Part shown: positions 12,166 to 12,378 of the stretch, piece by piece | Layout of the letters: every line of letters starts with the position of its first letter | How positions within the stretch are numbered: position 1 is the first letter of the stretch | NCBI GenBank assembly: GCA_023379555.1 | Contig: JAMCQR010000013.1 | Location: 10,466-22,843 of the forward strand | Direction of reading: 5' to 3' | Length of the DNA stretch: 12,378 bases | DNA from: Thermoplasmatota archaeon | GTDB lineage: Archaea > Thermoplasmatota > Thermoplasmata > Thermoplasmatales > GCA-001856825 | The notes under the pieces: model-generated | The model's database searches: none | What the model was told of the DNA's origin: nothing | What the model saw: only the letters and a program-made list of their open reading frames with translations | Translations under genes and position numbers: made by a program

Positions 12166-12378
12166 GTGAACTGGCTCCTAATCATAACTTTACTTGTAGC
12201 AGCGTGGATACTGGTATTCTACGTGGCAGTCACCAAGTTCAAGAAGCACGTTGCTCCATATGGTCCTGCGCTGCTGATCAAGACCCAGGTGGGAGTCAGG
12301 ACTATCGAAAGAATTTCGAAGTACAAATTCTGGGACTATTTCATTTCTTTCTTCTACTATGCAATGCCTTTTCTTGCT
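12166..12378 (+). CDS. N-terminus of a larger archaeal M50-family membrane protease, cut by window end
   Basis: The frame is open from GTG 12166 to the window end, giving 71 residues. It begins with a hydrophobic helix (residues 3-22), then KFKKHVAPYGPALLIKTQVG (24-43), then an amphipathic stretch and a second hydrophobic segment. The Y-G-P-x-L-L-I-K-T phrase is what I associate with the long archaeal site-2 protease-like proteins that carry a PDZ insert. The HExxH motif would lie outside the window, so the call is provisional. It is distinct from the small M50 protein at 2669-3313. The TATA box and the lack of another in-frame start nearby support GTG 12166. Confidence 0.6.
   Translation, partial: MNWLLIITLLVAAWILVFYVAVTKFKKHVAPYGPALLIKTQVGVRTIERISKYKFWDYFISFFYYAMPFLA

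Noticed and set aside
2669..12378. The two M50 proteases as a duplicated pair
   Set aside because: The small protein lacks the long N-terminal phrase of the distal one, and their visible parts do not look alike. They seem to be different M50 subfamilies rather than a recent duplication.

Overview
The window reads as an ordinary chromosomal stretch of a euryarchaeon, most likely a member of the Thermoplasmatales or a close relative. The evidence is an archaeal information-processing set: a replication factor C small subunit, an Hjc-type Holliday junction resolvase, ribosomal protein L10e/uL16, aIF5A with its hypusine-site lysine, and a single-OB-fold SSB with a basic tail. Most genes carry a TATA-like box about 24-35 bases before the start codon and little or no Shine-Dalgarno sequence, which fits leaderless or short-leader archaeal transcripts. 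An enolase-superfamily sugar-acid dehydratase resembling the gluconate dehydratases of thermoacidophiles also points this way. The species cannot be fixed from the sequence alone. I saw no insertion sequence, CRISPR array, rRNA or convincing tRNA.

Layout. (1) 1-2551, minus strand: a carbon-metabolism run of UPF0173 metallo-hydrolase, ROK sugar kinase and a sugar-acid dehydratase cut by the window edge. (2) 2669-4013: a small membrane M50 protease (+) convergent with a DedA-family membrane protein (-). (3) 4233-5280: an HNH nuclease-like protein (+) convergent with an SSB (-). (4) 5656-7521: SpeD (+) convergent with rfcS-hjc (-), which are in the same reading frame and separated by one stop codon and one codon. 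(5) 7619-9942: rpl10e (+), whose end overlaps by 14 bases the end of a three-gene minus-strand operon, aIF5A - agmatinase family - DUF835. (6) 10123-11822: a DsrE-like protein (+) convergent with an OsmC-like protein (-), with an alpha/beta hydrolase (-) upstream of the latter. (7) 11823-12378: a G-rich gene-poor stretch with a possible 49-codon ORF, then the beginning of a second, larger M50 membrane protease (+).

The strongest functional theme is polyamine metabolism linked to translation. The agmatinase-family gene begins on the base after the aIF5A stop codon, and SpeD lies about 3 kb away. Together they suggest a local supply of putrescine, spermidine or agmatine-derived groups for deoxyhypusine formation on aIF5A. 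The DUF835 protein, overlapping the agmatinase gene by 8 bases, is an uncharacterised third member of that operon and is the best candidate here for something undescribed. A second theme is genome maintenance (RfcS, Hjc, SSB, HNH protein).
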